Part shown: positions 41,268-51,563 of the stretch, piece after piece
Layout of the letters: each line of letters starts with the position of its first letter
Numbering within the stretch: the stretch's first letter is position 1
DNA from: Pycnococcus provasolii
Lineage: Eukaryota > Chlorophyta > Pseudoscourfieldiophyceae > Pseudoscourfieldiales > Pycnococcaceae
DNA length: 64,000 nt
Direction: 5' to 3'
Assembly (NCBI GenBank): GCA_938743325.2
Contig: OW568889.1
Coordinates: 186,001-250,000 of the forward strand
The notes under the pieces: model-generated
Told to the model about the DNA's origin: nothing
What the model saw: only the letters and a program-made list of their open reading frames with translations
Databases searched by the model: none
Made by a program: the position numbers and the translations under genes

Positions 41268-41993
41268 ATGGCGTTCTGGGGTGCGTGGACGCCGCCGCAA
41301 GTCGTCAGGTGCGCCGCCGCGCGACCCGCCTCGCCCCCGTACCTGTACTACGCGGGTGGGGTTTATCTGTTCAGTCTTGCCACGCAACGCTTTGCGAAGA
41401 TGGTGCGGCGGCGGCGGCAGCGCGCGAAGCTAGGAGGAGGAGGAGCGAGTTCCACCGGGGAGTCGTCCGCGCTCGCCTCAGCCGCTCGCTCGATAGCGTC
41501 GCGGCACTGGGACTTCGGCTTCTGGGAACGCGCGGCGGCAGGTACCGTCCTAGGACGCAGCATGCTCTCAAATACACAGCTAAAACGATGGTTCTTTGCA
41601 GCACTGGCGCGCGCGGGCGACGACGTACGCGACGACAGGGAGTTCGAGGAGTATTTGGGTGCTGTTATTGCCGCGTACTTCGACGAAGCAGAGAAGGTGA
41701 ACGTTCGCGCTGACATCGCGTTTTGCCACGCGATGCTGTACACGGGCTGGTTCCGGAGATGTGATCGGTCTTGCTATGCGTTTGGCGACGAGCTGTGGGG
41801 CGGTGCGAAGCGGCACGACACGATGGATGCTGGTGTGCGAGCGCACGTCGCGGCGCTTGCCGCAACGACACGTGACAACGCGCTTCTCCGGTGGGAGGAC
41901 CTGCGAAGTGCGCACGACGCGGGCGTCGGTCGTTCTATCGCGGCTCTCTACCGGCAGATTCACTACGAGACGGCGTACATCAAGTCTCCCTAA
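41268..41993 (+). CDS. Hypothetical helical protein
   Basis: 241 aa from ATG at 41268; an in-frame extension to 40470 is low complexity and rejected. The N-terminus has YLYYAGGVYLFSLATQRFA, a weak membrane-like or leader segment, then basic RRRRQRAK. The rest is mixed and helical (NTQLKRWFFAALARAGDDV, FEEYLGAVIAAYFDEAEKV, CYAFGDELWGGAKRHDTM). No known motif. The last 23 codons and the 3' flank are duplicated at 45687. Confidence 0.6.
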   Translation: MAFWGAWTPPQVVRCAAARPASPPYLYYAGGVYLFSLATQRFAKMVRRRRQRAKLGGGGASSTGESSALASAARSIASRHWDFGFWERAAAGTVLGRSMLSNTQLKRWFFAALARAGDDVRDDREFEEYLGAVIAAYFDEAEKVNVRADIAFCHAMLYTGWFRRCDRSCYAFGDELWGGAKRHDTMDAGVRAHVAALAATTRDNALLRWEDLRSAHDAGVGRSIAALYRQIHYETAYIKSP

Positions 41994-42411
41994 CTAATGT
42001 GTGCGTGATGATACATGTAGTAGTATTTACCAGTATGTGCATTATTTATTTTAGTTCGTTTATATATACAGTACTTGGCTGGCCGCCCACGTCTTTGTCG
42101 TATTTTTTATATGGGATATGAGCACGCTGAGAACACGCGAATAACATTCATGCGCGCGCACAGTCCGTCATCATCATGAGCTCACTCACTCACTCTCTTC
42201 TCTCTCTCTCTCTTCGCGCGCGGTTGTTGATGTTAAGGTTCGTGACCCGAACGTGCGCCCCACAAATCGAACTCAGAACAGGAAACACGGAGGTCTCAGG
42301 GTGGCGAAAATCACTTGGCCTTTATTTTTTTTCTTTTTCAGGAAGAAATTTGGAATATTTTTACTCGCGAGCGAAAGACCTCGCACTTCCCCTTCCCTAC
42401 CACCAACCACA
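41917..42411 (+). repeat. 0.5-kb direct repeat, copy 1
   Basis: Covers the last codons of the 41268 gene and its 3' flank, through cttcccctaccaccaaccac-like sequence. Copy 2 (45687-46189) differs only by a few substitutions and short indels, including an 8-nt insertion near the end. Confidence 0.95.
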
Positions 42412-43049
42412 TCCTCACCCCCCTGATCACCCCCCTGATCAATCCCACCCCGATCAACCACGTCCTCCTCCACCTCCTCCTCATTTCGATCTTCCCCTTC
42501 CCTACCACCCCACGTCCCCACCCCGTCACCAACAACGTCCTCATCCCCCTGACGTCTGATCCCCCTCGTCATCACCCTGACCGTCTCCCAGGTCCGTCTC
42601 CCTCGTCATCGCCTCCCCACAAATCAACCAGCAAGCCAACCACCCCACGAAGCTGGGAATGGGGTGACGATTTTGACCACCCCCCATATTTTCCCTTTTT
42701 CTCTTTTTTCTTCTTCTTCTTTTTCTTCTTTTTCTTTTTCTTCTTTTTTCTCTCTTTTTTTTTTTCTTCATACTTACCTGGGTATCCCGTTGTGTATCAG
42801 GAACACACAGGGAAGGAGAGTTCGTGCGGGGGCTCATCGAAGCCCACACTGCACTTCCGCGCACTCTCCTTGTGGAAGCCTATTGGTGGACACCTACCAC
42901 AATCTTTTTAGCCAAGTCGGCGCAAGCGCCACTGGCCTTTCCCAACCCCTACCATCCTCTAACCCCGAAATCTATTCCCACCTATCTCCCTCCCTTTCTT
43001 TCACGTGCAATGTTCTAAAGGCGATGGAGAGGGCGCGTGAAAGAGGTGA
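42412..43049. other. Pyrimidine-rich spacer
   Basis: Repeated ccccctgatca motifs (42420-42460) and a long CT tract (42690-42775). No gene seen. Confidence 0.6.
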
Positions 43050-43340
43050 GTGGGCGAGTGCGTCGCCTGCTCGCCGCCGCCGGCCAACGCTAGCCACAGC
43101 AGCCATGCGGCGGTGTCGCAGCCTTCTTTGGTGGAGTCGCAGTCTCAACGTCTTTCGCAGCTCCTTTTAGGCTCTGCCAATCACAACAACAATAACAACC
43201 ACTTTTCTGCCGCCATGCCTGCACATAAAAGGAGCAGCAGTGGCGAACTGCTCGCGGCAGCCACGGCGCTGCGAAGCACGTCGGCGGCGGATCTCGACGA
43301 CGCCTTGTGAACAATAACGAGCACGCCAAAAAAATGTTTG

Positions 43341-45686
43341 ATGCACACGACGGATTTGGTTCCGTACCGCCTAGGGAGCGCGCACTTTCGCATGTTCCAA
43401 CTCACCGCATCCGCTTGCGGGAACCCCAAGGCGTGCGAGTGGAACGGGTCCGAGGACACCAAATTCAAGGAGATGTCGAGCGCACGCGCGCGCACGTGCT
43501 CGGATGGCACGCTGGGCGCCTGGGGCGCTTGGGACAAGACACCCGCGCAGGCTTCGTGCAATCAGGGCTGCTCGATTGCGGTCCACGGCCAGGACGTGAC
43601 TGAGGAGCGGACGATGTACCTCGAGGCGCTCCCGAACAACACCTGCACGGCGGAAGAGCAGACGCGTTCAGCCCAATGTCAAGACGGCTCGATCGTACCG
43701 GTCGGGGCTTGGTCGGGCTCCTATGCCTCCTCGGAGTGCGTCGGCGGATGCGGCGAGGCCAAGTACGGCCAGCTCCACATCGAAACTCGGCTGCGATACA
43801 TGGAGGAGCTCGCATCGTCTGAATGCGTTTCGGAGGTTCAGACCCGACAACGTCTCTGCGGCGAGGCGGGGGCCTTTGGCGAGTGGTCGGCGTGGTCGGG
43901 CGAGAACGGGTACACCTACGAGCAGTGCGTGGTGGGATGCGGGGACGGCATCGTGCCGGGCGACTGCGAGAGCCGATATCGCGAGAAGTACCTCGAAGAC
44001 CTCCCCGCGGGGCAATGCAAACAGGAAACGCAAGAGTCCTGTCGCACCTACAGTCCGCTCGATCCGCAGCCGTGGGGCCCGTACGACGGGAGCTACACGT
44101 TCGACGCCTGCACGCCCGGCTGCGGCTCGGTCAGCCATGGGCAACAGGTTTCGGACGAGCGCATCTTGTACCAAGCCGAGCTCCCGGACGGCGAGTGCGT
44201 TGAAGAGATTCAAACTCGAAGCAAGACGTGCACCGCGGGGGTCCTCGACGAGACGTGGACGGTGTGATCGGGAACCTTCGGCGCTTCGGGGTGCACCCAG
44301 GGGTGCGCAGCGGACGAGATGCATCACGGCGAGGTGCACACCTCCTCGCGCGATCGGTTTGAGGCGCGCCGCCCGCTCGGCGCGTGCGCCGTCGAGACGC
44401 AGACGGCGAGCCTGCGCTGCGACCGGGGCAACACGGTCACGGACGGGTGGTCAGGCGCCTTCAAATTCGAGGACTTTGTCGATGGATGCGAGGGGCTCAC
44501 GGCACACGAGGAGGTCCAGAGCCGGTCGTTGATGGTCTTTGTCGAGGAGTACCCCGTTGGGTCGTGCGCCTCTGTTCCGAGGAAGTCCAGCCGCGAGTGC
44601 ACGAACGACGCGTTCGGCGAGTGGGTGGACGATCGTGAGTACGGCGAGACCTTTTCGCTGTGCAGCGACGGCTGCGGCCGAATGCGGCATGGGGACGAGA
44701 CGGCAACGTAGGTTGTAATGTACGAGGCCGGCGACGTCGCCTGCTCGCCTGTCGCCGTGTACGTCACGGAGCGGTGCGTTGATGGAGAGCTCACGATCGA
44801 CGATTCCGAGAACACGTCCTCGTTGACTTCTGTATGCTACGCGCCGTGCAACGACACGGTCGATGGCGCCGTCCGCGCCGAGGAGCGCACCATGTACCTC
44901 GAGACGCACCCGTTTGGGGAGTGTGTCGCTCAGAACCAGACCCGCGGGCGCATGTGCATGAACGGGCAATACGAGGCATGGTCCATGTGGGACGAGACGT
45001 ACACTTACGAGCCGCAGCCCGGGCGTCACGACGAGGGGTCCATGCAGCTCGCCACCATGTACATAGATGACCTACCCGTTCAAGACTGCATATCGGTGCT
45101 TACCTCTACGACCATGACGTGCGCCGCCGGCGACATGGTTGCCTCGAGCCCCGAGACGAATCTGACCGAGACGTGCATGAACGGCTGCGGCGACGCCGAG
45201 CACGGCGCCGTCGTCTTCGATAATCGCGTCATGTACCGAGCCAGCTTCCCCGACGGGCCGTGCCTCTCCGAGACGCAGTATCGCGCGCGCACCTGCGAGA
45301 ACGGCTTTTTCGAGGCACCGAGCCAATGGAATGGGATGTACCAGTTTTTCTATTGCAACCCAGGGTGCGGCAAGGGGTTCCTCAGCGGCGAGACGCGCAC
45401 GATCGAGGAGACCCGGTTCGTGGAACGTTTCCCCATCTTATCATGCAACCCCGAGAAACGGTCGACAGTCGAGACGTGCGTCAAGGGCAGCTTGGTGAGA
45501 GAGGTAATCTCCGGCGAGACGCTCACGTACGACGAGTGCATCCCAGGGCGCCAAACAAGCCGTCACGGCGACACCGAGCATCGAAAGGTGATCATGTTAG
45601 CGAGGAGCTCCCCATGGAAGGATGCGACTCGAACGAGGTTGAAATGACCCGCACGTGTGATAACGCAACACTCGCCGAGTGGACAT
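43341..45686 (+). pseudogene. Cys-rich repeat surface-protein gene with in-frame stops
   Basis: One frame holds about nine repeats of 70-80 residues with a W..W/GC core: FGEWSAWSGENGYTYEQC, VGCGDG, ERTMYLEALP, C...Q.R...C. The repeat recalls thrombospondin-type modules. The frame is cut by TGA at 44265, exactly where other repeats have Trp (TGG), and by TAG at 44709. A frameshift near 45590 moves sense to another frame (SEELPMEGCDSNEVEMTRTC). At 45687 the repeats fuse to the duplicated tail of the 41268 gene. No signal peptide is visible; a same-frame Ser/Asn-rich ORF at 43050-43310, ended by TGA, could be the old 5' part. I read it as a decayed gene; stop readthrough is the alternative. Confidence 0.65.
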
Positions 45687-46189
45687 ACGCGGGCGTCGGT
45701 CGTTCTATCGCGGCTCTCTACCGGCAGATTCACTACGAGACGGCGTACATCAAGTCTCCCTAACTAATGCGTGCGTGATGATACATGTAGTAGTATTTAC
45801 CAGTATGTGCATTATTTATTTTAGTTCGTTTATATATACAGTACTTGGCTGGCCGCCCACGTCTTTGTCGTATTTTTTATATGGGATATGAGCATGCTGA
45901 GAACACGCGAATAACATTCATGCGCGCGCACAGTCCGTCTTCATCATGAGCTCACTCACTCACTCTCTCTCTCTCTCTCTTCGCGCGCGGTTGTTGATGT
46001 TAAGGTTCGTGACCCGAACGTGCGCCCCACAAATCGAACTCAGAACAGGAAACACGGAGGTTCTCAGGGTGGCGAAAATCGAACTTGGCCTTATTTTTTT
46101 TCTTTTTCAGGAAGAAATTTGGAATATTTTTACTCGCGAGCGAAAGACCTCGCACTTCCCCTTCCCTTAGTTCCTACCACCAACCACAC
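45687..46189 (+). repeat. 0.5-kb direct repeat, copy 2
   Basis: Near-identical to 41917-42411. It includes the 23-codon tail GVGRSIAALYRQIHYETAY... and stop. Here the tail follows the surface-protein repeats rather than its native gene. Confidence 0.95.
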
Positions 46190-46684
46190 CCTACATATAT
46201 TAAAAATTTTGGTGGTGGGATGGTTTTATTTTCAATATGTTTTTGGTAGAGGTAAAGATTTGTAACACAATTCGTGAAAAATGAATTCAATTTATTTATG
46301 GATGCCTATTGTCTTTGTTTTTGTACAAAGCGCATGTTGATGCATGCACCACAGGCACCAAACGTCCAAACTGTCCTCTCCAGGCCTCCATGTGGTGGTG
46401 GTGACCAGTGGTCTCTCTCCAGGCCTCCATGTGGTGGTGGTGTTGGCCCCCTTGAATGAACCTTTCAGGACTCATTTTCCTGTTCTTGTTCTTGTTCGGC
46501 AAGTCTCTTGCAAGGTAAGTTGCAACCAACCCAACCCAGACCAACGCTGAGACCCGTTCTCGCGGCCTACACGTGAACTCCGAACTCAGAAGAAGAGGGC
46601 GAAGAAGGGTGTACTCTTAAGAAGAAGTTCCCAAACCCGCTTTTCTTTCTTTTCTTTCCGGCGCATTCTTGTATTGCACGCGAC
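46190..46684. other. Intergenic region
   Basis: Two copies of ctctccaggcctccatgtggtggtggt (46376-46402 and 46414-46440). No gene seen. Confidence 0.5.
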
Positions 46685-49135
46685 ATGGACAGAAGGCAGG
46701 CTAGCGCCGGCGAGGTACTTGGCAAGCTCGGACTGCACACCGTCGCTCTGCTGCACGAACGCATCGCGGCGGAGAGACGGACGTCAATTGAGCGTCGAAA
46801 CACCATCGAGCGAAGAGGGAGCGTGAGCTTGTCGCTCAAGCAACGCGGGCCGGCGATACCCCCTCAGACGCTCTCGCCGGAGCAGAAGGAAATCAAAAGA
46901 CGGATAAAGAAGAGACAGGAGACTGGGTGGGCGAGTGCGCCGGACCGCGCATATCGGCCACTCGGAACGCCGGACCTCGTGCGTCCGAAGGGAAGCCTCA
47001 TGTACGTCTTCCAGGCGCTCGGCATGTCCGGTGTGCAGTACCTCGGCAAGGCGATGCCAGTGCTATTCCATCTCGCGAGGCAGGGTGATTCGTCCATGCG
47101 AGAATTCATGCTGCAACAGCTCACACTGCTCGTCGGCGTGGCGAAGCAGCACATACGCCGCCACCTCGCGGCGATGGTGGAACTTATCCACGACACCTGG
47201 CCGGATCTCGACTCGTTCGGGGGTGGCGGCCCAAGCTCCGCGGGTGATAAGAACGGCGTGCGGTCGAACAGTGACGGCGCGTCCGATCGTGGCAGCAGCA
47301 GCGACGGTGCCGGCGCACGTACGCTCGCGGGCACGGGTCAACCAAGCATGCTCGCTCTGCGCATTTTGCACCTGCTCGAGGCGCTCAGCGTCAATGTAGG
47401 CGACGATTTGAGAGCCCACTTGCCCAGCCTTCTTCCGGGCGTGGTGGCGCTTCTCTCGGGAATTGAGCGCGGCGATGTTGCGTCGCACGAGCTCGTTCCT
47501 CAGGCTCTTCACACTCTCGAGACGTTCGGCGGTGCAATCGACGATCAGCTGCCGATCGTTCTGCCTGCGCTGATGCGCCTGGCTGTGCCAGGGGCATCGT
47601 CTGCCCCGGTGCCACGCAGTACGCAGCACAACGCCCTGGCGACGCTCGCTCGCCTCGCGACAAAGGTTTCAGTGACAGGCCATGTTTCCGCAATTCTGCA
47701 TCCGCTCTCGCGAGCCCTCCGTGAGAACCCGCCCGACGAAACGGGGCGGCTGGTGCTTGAGGCTGTGGTTGCTGTGGGAACTGCGCTCGGACCGGACGTG
47801 GCACCATTCCTGCCGATGCTCCGCCGAAGCCTTGCCGTTGCCGGCGTTTCGTACGTTCCCTTCGAGGAGCTGGCAGGAAAAACGCTCACGCGCGTGGCGC
47901 TTCCCGGTGGCATACTAGGCGCATGGAGTCCGACTGGGGGTCTCGTGCCGACGCAGCCTCGCCCGTTTGGCGCAGCGCTGCAGCACCTGCGCGCCGAGGA
48001 CATCGCGGGCATCGAAGGTGAGCAAGCGGCCGCTGCACACCGCGCTGCCGCCGCCGCGGCAGCCGCGGCGACCAAGGCGGCTCAGGAGCAGCAGAACGCA
48101 TCTACGGACGCCACGGGCGTTCGACTGACGGTCAAGGAGGGCGTACTGCGGCGCGCTTGGGACACCTCGCAGCGCAGTACGCGGGAGGACTGGGAGGATT
48201 GGGCGCGAAACTTTACCGTTGAGCTTCTTCGCGAGAGCCCGAGCCCCGCGCTTCGCGCATGCTTCACGCTTGCGCAGCTCCAGCCTCACGTCGCGCGCGA
48301 GCTCTTTGCGCCAGCATTCGTCTCGTGCTGGAGCGATCTGTCAGAGCCTAATCAGGAGGCGCTCGTGCGAAGCCTGGAGGCGGCTTTCGCGAGTCCGACG
48401 ATCCCACCAGACATAGTGACCATGCTACTGAATCTCGCAGAGTATATGGAAAGAGAGGAGCGACCTCTGCCCGTGGAAATTCGCACGCTCGGCTCGCTGG
48501 CGGAGCGATGCCACGCGTTTGCCAAGGCGCTGCACTACAGAGAGAAGGAGTTTCGCAATCAACCGACAGCCGGCAGCGTGGAGGCGATCATTTCGATCAA
48601 TAATCAGCTGCGCCAGCCGTTTGCCGCGGTGGGAATGCTTGCGTACACGCAGAAGCACATGCGCGGTGTAGAACTCCGCGAGGGATGGCACGAAAAGCTC
48701 GGCCGATGGGACGAGGCACTCGAAGGCTACGAGAAGCGCCTTGCGACGTACACTGAGCAGATTGCTCACATGAGCGTCAGCGCAATCAAGAAGAGCGGGC
48801 TTGGGGAGGAAATGCTGGAGGCTCGGCTGGGAAAGATGCGCTGCCTCGCGGCGATGGCGGAGTGGAGGAGGCTGAGTGACCTGATTTCCGGTGTTTGGAC
48901 GAGCGCGTCGCGCCCGCTCAAGCGTGAGATGGCCGCCACCGCCGCGCACGCCGCTTGGCAGCTCGGCGAGTGGGAGGACATGGACATGTTTGTCTCTCAA
49001 CTCGATTACGAGGCATCGAGGCCCGCGGTGGGTGGCGGGGGCACGCTCGGGGCGATCAGCGACGACGTGGTGAATGGCGCGAGACTGTCCGAGGTGAGTG
49101 GGAGGAATGTTGCGAATGTCATCGTTAGGGTGTAA
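46685..49135 (+). CDS. TOR kinase internal fragment (HEAT to early FAT)
   Basis: 816 aa, ATG at 46685. The sequence matches the middle of TOR: MYVFQALGMSGVQYLGKAMP, REFMLQQLTLLVGVAKQHIR, EDWEDWARNFTVELLRESPS, FVSCWSDLSEPNQEALVRSL and KALHYREKEF. These span the late HEAT repeats and start of FAT. The N-terminal HEAT half, most of FAT, FRB and kinase domains are absent, so it cannot be a TOR kinase alone. A good donor (gag|gtgagt, 49094) and acceptor (gttacag, 49155) suggest a 62-nt intron, but no TOR sequence follows. It may be a split, chimeric or truncated duplicate gene. The first 60 residues are not recognisably TOR. Confidence 0.8.
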   Translation: MDRRQASAGEVLGKLGLHTVALLHERIAAERRTSIERRNTIERRGSVSLSLKQRGPAIPPQTLSPEQKEIKRRIKKRQETGWASAPDRAYRPLGTPDLVRPKGSLMYVFQALGMSGVQYLGKAMPVLFHLARQGDSSMREFMLQQLTLLVGVAKQHIRRHLAAMVELIHDTWPDLDSFGGGGPSSAGDKNGVRSNSDGASDRGSSSDGAGARTLAGTGQPSMLALRILHLLEALSVNVGDDLRAHLPSLLPGVVALLSGIERGDVASHELVPQALHTLETFGGAIDDQLPIVLPALMRLAVPGASSAPVPRSTQHNALATLARLATKVSVTGHVSAILHPLSRALRENPPDETGRLVLEAVVAVGTALGPDVAPFLPMLRRSLAVAGVSYVPFEELAGKTLTRVALPGGILGAWSPTGGLVPTQPRPFGAALQHLRAEDIAGIEGEQAAAAHRAAAAAAAAATKAAQEQQNASTDATGVRLTVKEGVLRRAWDTSQRSTREDWEDWARNFTVELLRESPSPALRACFTLAQLQPHVARELFAPAFVSCWSDLSEPNQEALVRSLEAAFASPTIPPDIVTMLLNLAEYMEREERPLPVEIRTLGSLAERCHAFAKALHYREKEFRNQPTAGSVEAIISINNQLRQPFAAVGMLAYTQKHMRGVELREGWHEKLGRWDEALEGYEKRLATYTEQIAHMSVSAIKKSGLGEEMLEARLGKMRCLAAMAEWRRLSDLISGVWTSASRPLKREMAATAAHAAWQLGEWEDMDMFVSQLDYEASRPAVGGGGTLGAISDDVVNGARLSEVSGRNVANVIVRV

Positions 49136-49327
49136 CGATGTTTGTGTTGTTACAGCCTCGCAGCCGGCAGCGGTGTCGTCGCGGTAGCGACCCTGCTGAG
49201 CACACTGCACGAGCGTCTGCGCAGCCTGCTGGTCACCCGCGGACGCTCCCCAAGCCTCCAGCAGGCTCGCGTCGCCCGCATCACCACCCGGCGCCGCCGC
49301 GAGCATTCGTATGTTCAGTCGGATGCA

Positions 49328-49945
49328 ATGGTGAAGGCTCAGGAGGAGGGGGAGAGGGATTTGAGCAATCTTCCTTGCCAGCACGACGAAGTGGGGGCTG
49401 TTTGGGACCTCTTCCACCGCAATGATGCTGCTAAGCTCGAGTTGTGGATCAAGGAGAAAGCAGCGGAAGGGCGTTGGTACCACGGCCCGAACAAGGTGGT
49501 GCTCACAGCGACGCAGAATGAGACCGACGCCGCCGTGCCTGACGAAACAGCGACGCAGAACGAGACAGACGCCGCGATGCCTGACGAATCTGTACTCGAC
49601 CATCCGATTCACGATCAACTGGTATACCTGCGCAAGGATGACCTGGCGCTGCTCAAGCAGGAGACGGGCATTGTTCCGTGGCGCATCTACCAGCGTGAGG
49701 GCGACGCGGTGTTCGTGCCATCGCGATGCCCGCATCAGGTGCGTAATCTGCGACCTTGTGTGAAGATCGCGGTCGACTTCGTGTCTGTGGAGAATGCACA
49801 GTTCGCGGTGGACCTCGCTGACGACTATCGCGGTCTCAAGCAGGGTCACGCACATAAGGAAGATGTGCTTCAGGCTCGCGCGGTTGCTATGCATGCCTGG
49901 GCGGCGGCGGAGGCACTAGCTACGGGCGGTGCTGGAGCTCGTTGA
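49328..49945 (+). CDS. JmjC (KDM3/IBM1-type) C-terminal half, partial
   Basis: The frame (open from 49142) encodes the second half of a plant KDM3-type JmjC domain: VGAVWDLFHRNDAAKLELWI, HPIHDQLVYL, and GDAVFVPSRCPHQVRNLRPC, whose CPHQV His is the last Fe(II) ligand, then IAVDFVSVENAQ. The HxD/E half of the Fe site would lie upstream but is absent. Residues between hold a direct repeat (ATQNETDAA..PDE, twice). The frame does not join the TOR exon through the 49094-49155 intron in phase. I infer a gene fragment or the last exon of a gene whose other exons are missing. Confidence 0.65.
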   Translation: MVKAQEEGERDLSNLPCQHDEVGAVWDLFHRNDAAKLELWIKEKAAEGRWYHGPNKVVLTATQNETDAAVPDETATQNETDAAMPDESVLDHPIHDQLVYLRKDDLALLKQETGIVPWRIYQREGDAVFVPSRCPHQVRNLRPCVKIAVDFVSVENAQFAVDLADDYRGLKQGHAHKEDVLQARAVAMHAWAAAEALATGGAGAR

Positions 49946-50290
49946 TTTTCTTTCTCTCTTTTTGTTTACGTGTAAAACCAAAAACAATTTGATATATTGT
50001 GTTGTGCCACCACCATGAGTTGTTTACATATGTAATTACAGTCGTAGAATATCTTCTTGCCCTTGACGTTCATATTATTAGGGGTTGGTGGGAGGGTACC
50101 TTGAAGGGAGGCTGAAGGGCGTATTCGACGCGTGGGCGCACGAGGGTTGAGTTGGCGTACAACATCTCGATTCGCGTGCAGTCGAGTGGGACGACGATGG
50201 CGACAAGCTTGAGAAGCTCATCGAGCTTGAGACGACGGATCGTAAGCGTGTGTGGGAACAATTCGTTGAGCAAGCATCCAAGGTGTGGGA
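49946..50290 (+). other. Intergenic with a stray C-terminal exon
   Basis: At about 50154-50294 a plus-strand frame reads VEWDDDGDKLEKLIELETTD then RKRVWEQFVEQASKVWD and a stop. It looks like the C-terminus of a protein of unknown family, with no upstream exon. It abuts the 3' end of the ZIP gene on the other strand. Confidence 0.4.
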
Positions 50291-51100
50291 CTAATAAATT
50301 TCACGCTGCGCGAAGTAGTAACAAAAAATGAAGTATGCTCCCGCGGCGTTGGAAAAGCCGCTGCTGGTGAGCACGAGCGCGATGGCGAGTCCTTCGCACG
50401 CGTTATGCAAGCCCATGCTGAAGGCTACACGCACGCCTTGTTGCCATCCCCTCTCCGCCTTGAATGCGACACCCATGGAGATACCCTCGCCGCTGTGTAT
50501 GCACAGGCAGACGAGCAAGTACAGCAAGCACTGCACCTGCTTGGCTTTACTCAGCTCCTCTCTCTGCCCTGGTCCTTGGCAAAGATCGTCCTTTGTGTTT
50601 CCCATGCCCGCAGCGTTGAGCGCCTTGACGATCTGCCTGGCTGCGTCGTCGTCGTCGTCGTCGCCGTCGTCGCCGCTGCCCGAGAAGAAACGCTTCACGG
50701 AACCCATGGTGGCGATTCCCAAGAGCGCACCTACGAGCAATGCCACCTTGTGACTTCCCGCGTTTCCGAGATATGGCAGAGTCGTCCCAAGCGCGTTTCC
50801 GTTCGACCCATCCTCGAGCAGGTCGAACGAGGCGGCAAGCATCATGCCGCACGCCACGGCGAGTCCTGGTCCTTCCCACGTGGCGTCCACCTTTGCGACG
50901 TACAGCGGCAGAACGCCTAGACCCGCGAAGAGCGCCATGGCGAGCACGACGATGGTCTTCTTTCCAAAGTCGACGTCGTCAGCTGCTTGCTTTTGGCGGT
51001 TGAGCTGGTGTGCGTGTGCGTGCGCGACGGCCATGTCGATCATTGAGGTCGAGGTGGGGACGACCACGGAGTTGTCCGTGTCGTCGTCGACGTCGCGCAT
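50291..51100 (-). CDS. ZIP-family metal transporter, C-terminally truncated
   Basis: 269 aa from ATG at 51100; the frame extends upstream to 51472, but that part is a shifted copy of nearby DNA. Spans: TIVVLAMALFAGLGVLPLYV, GLAVACGMMLAASFDLL, ALLVGALLGIATMG, then the ZIP metal-site helices HSGEGISMGVAF and FSMGLHNACEGLAIALVL with the usual His/Glu ligands. An Asp run lies in the TM3-TM4 loop. After AAGAYFIF the family normally has two or three more helices, but the ORF ends CYYFAQREIY. This is a truncation at about 50300 or a missed intron. Similar to ZTP29/GufA-type zinc transporters. Confidence 0.78.
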   Translation of the reverse strand: MRDVDDDTDNSVVVPTSTSMIDMAVAHAHAHQLNRQKQAADDVDFGKKTIVVLAMALFAGLGVLPLYVAKVDATWEGPGLAVACGMMLAASFDLLEDGSNGNALGTTLPYLGNAGSHKVALLVGALLGIATMGSVKRFFSGSGDDGDDDDDDAARQIVKALNAAGMGNTKDDLCQGPGQREELSKAKQVQCLLYLLVCLCIHSGEGISMGVAFKAERGWQQGVRVAFSMGLHNACEGLAIALVLTSSGFSNAAGAYFIFCYYFAQREIY

Positions 51101-51339
51101 CAGTGTCCATGCCGACGCTTGCAGGCCTTCTCGAACTCCTCGGTGATGACGACACATGGCCGTGTCGTTGCCGTGAACCGCTTGCCTGTGGCGTTCGGAT
51201 TCGTCGGTACGAACGCGTGGGTGAAGCCCTGCTTGTTCGCCCCTTGGCACTGCACATGGCACTGCAGATGTCCTTCCAAGCCTCCGCGCAAGGTCGAGGT
51301 GGTGACGACCACGGAGTTGTCCGTGTCGTCGTCGACGTT
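51046..51339 (+). repeat. 49-bp direct duplication around the ZIP N-terminus
   Basis: 51046-51095 and 51291-51339 are nearly identical (ggtcgaggtggggacgacca... versus ...ggtggtgacgacca...). They encode MRDVDDDTDNSVVVPTSTS and MVNVDDDTDNSVVVTTSTL in two minus frames, so the start of the gene is duplicated. The second copy leads a 91-codon ORF (51100-51375) of unknown nature. Confidence 0.8.
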
Positions 51340-51563
51340 GACCATCACGCTGCGTCGGCAGGGCACTGCCCGCACACCTCGGTCCTGTCGTACTGCGTCC
51401 TGGCTGTGCGCGCCGCCAGGCGTTCCGCTGAATGTAAAGCGCCAGTGGCAGTGGTGGTGGTGTTGTCAGCACTGAGCGCCTGGCGCAACTTAGGGTGAAG
51501 CGTGATCTTAGGGGTTGTTAAGCGCCAAAGAGTTTGGAGCTTTCCCTAGCCTCTTGAGCTCCC

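Noticed and set aside
41917-46189. Interpretation of the 0.5-kb direct repeats as retrotransposon LTRs
   Set aside because: Copy 1 contains the coding end of a host gene, and no gag, pol, primer-binding site or TG...CA ends are visible.
48425-49894. 489-codon minus-strand ORF
   Set aside because: Lies opposite the TOR and JmjC coding sequence, which carry clear family motifs; its own text is His/Arg/Leu shadow sequence.
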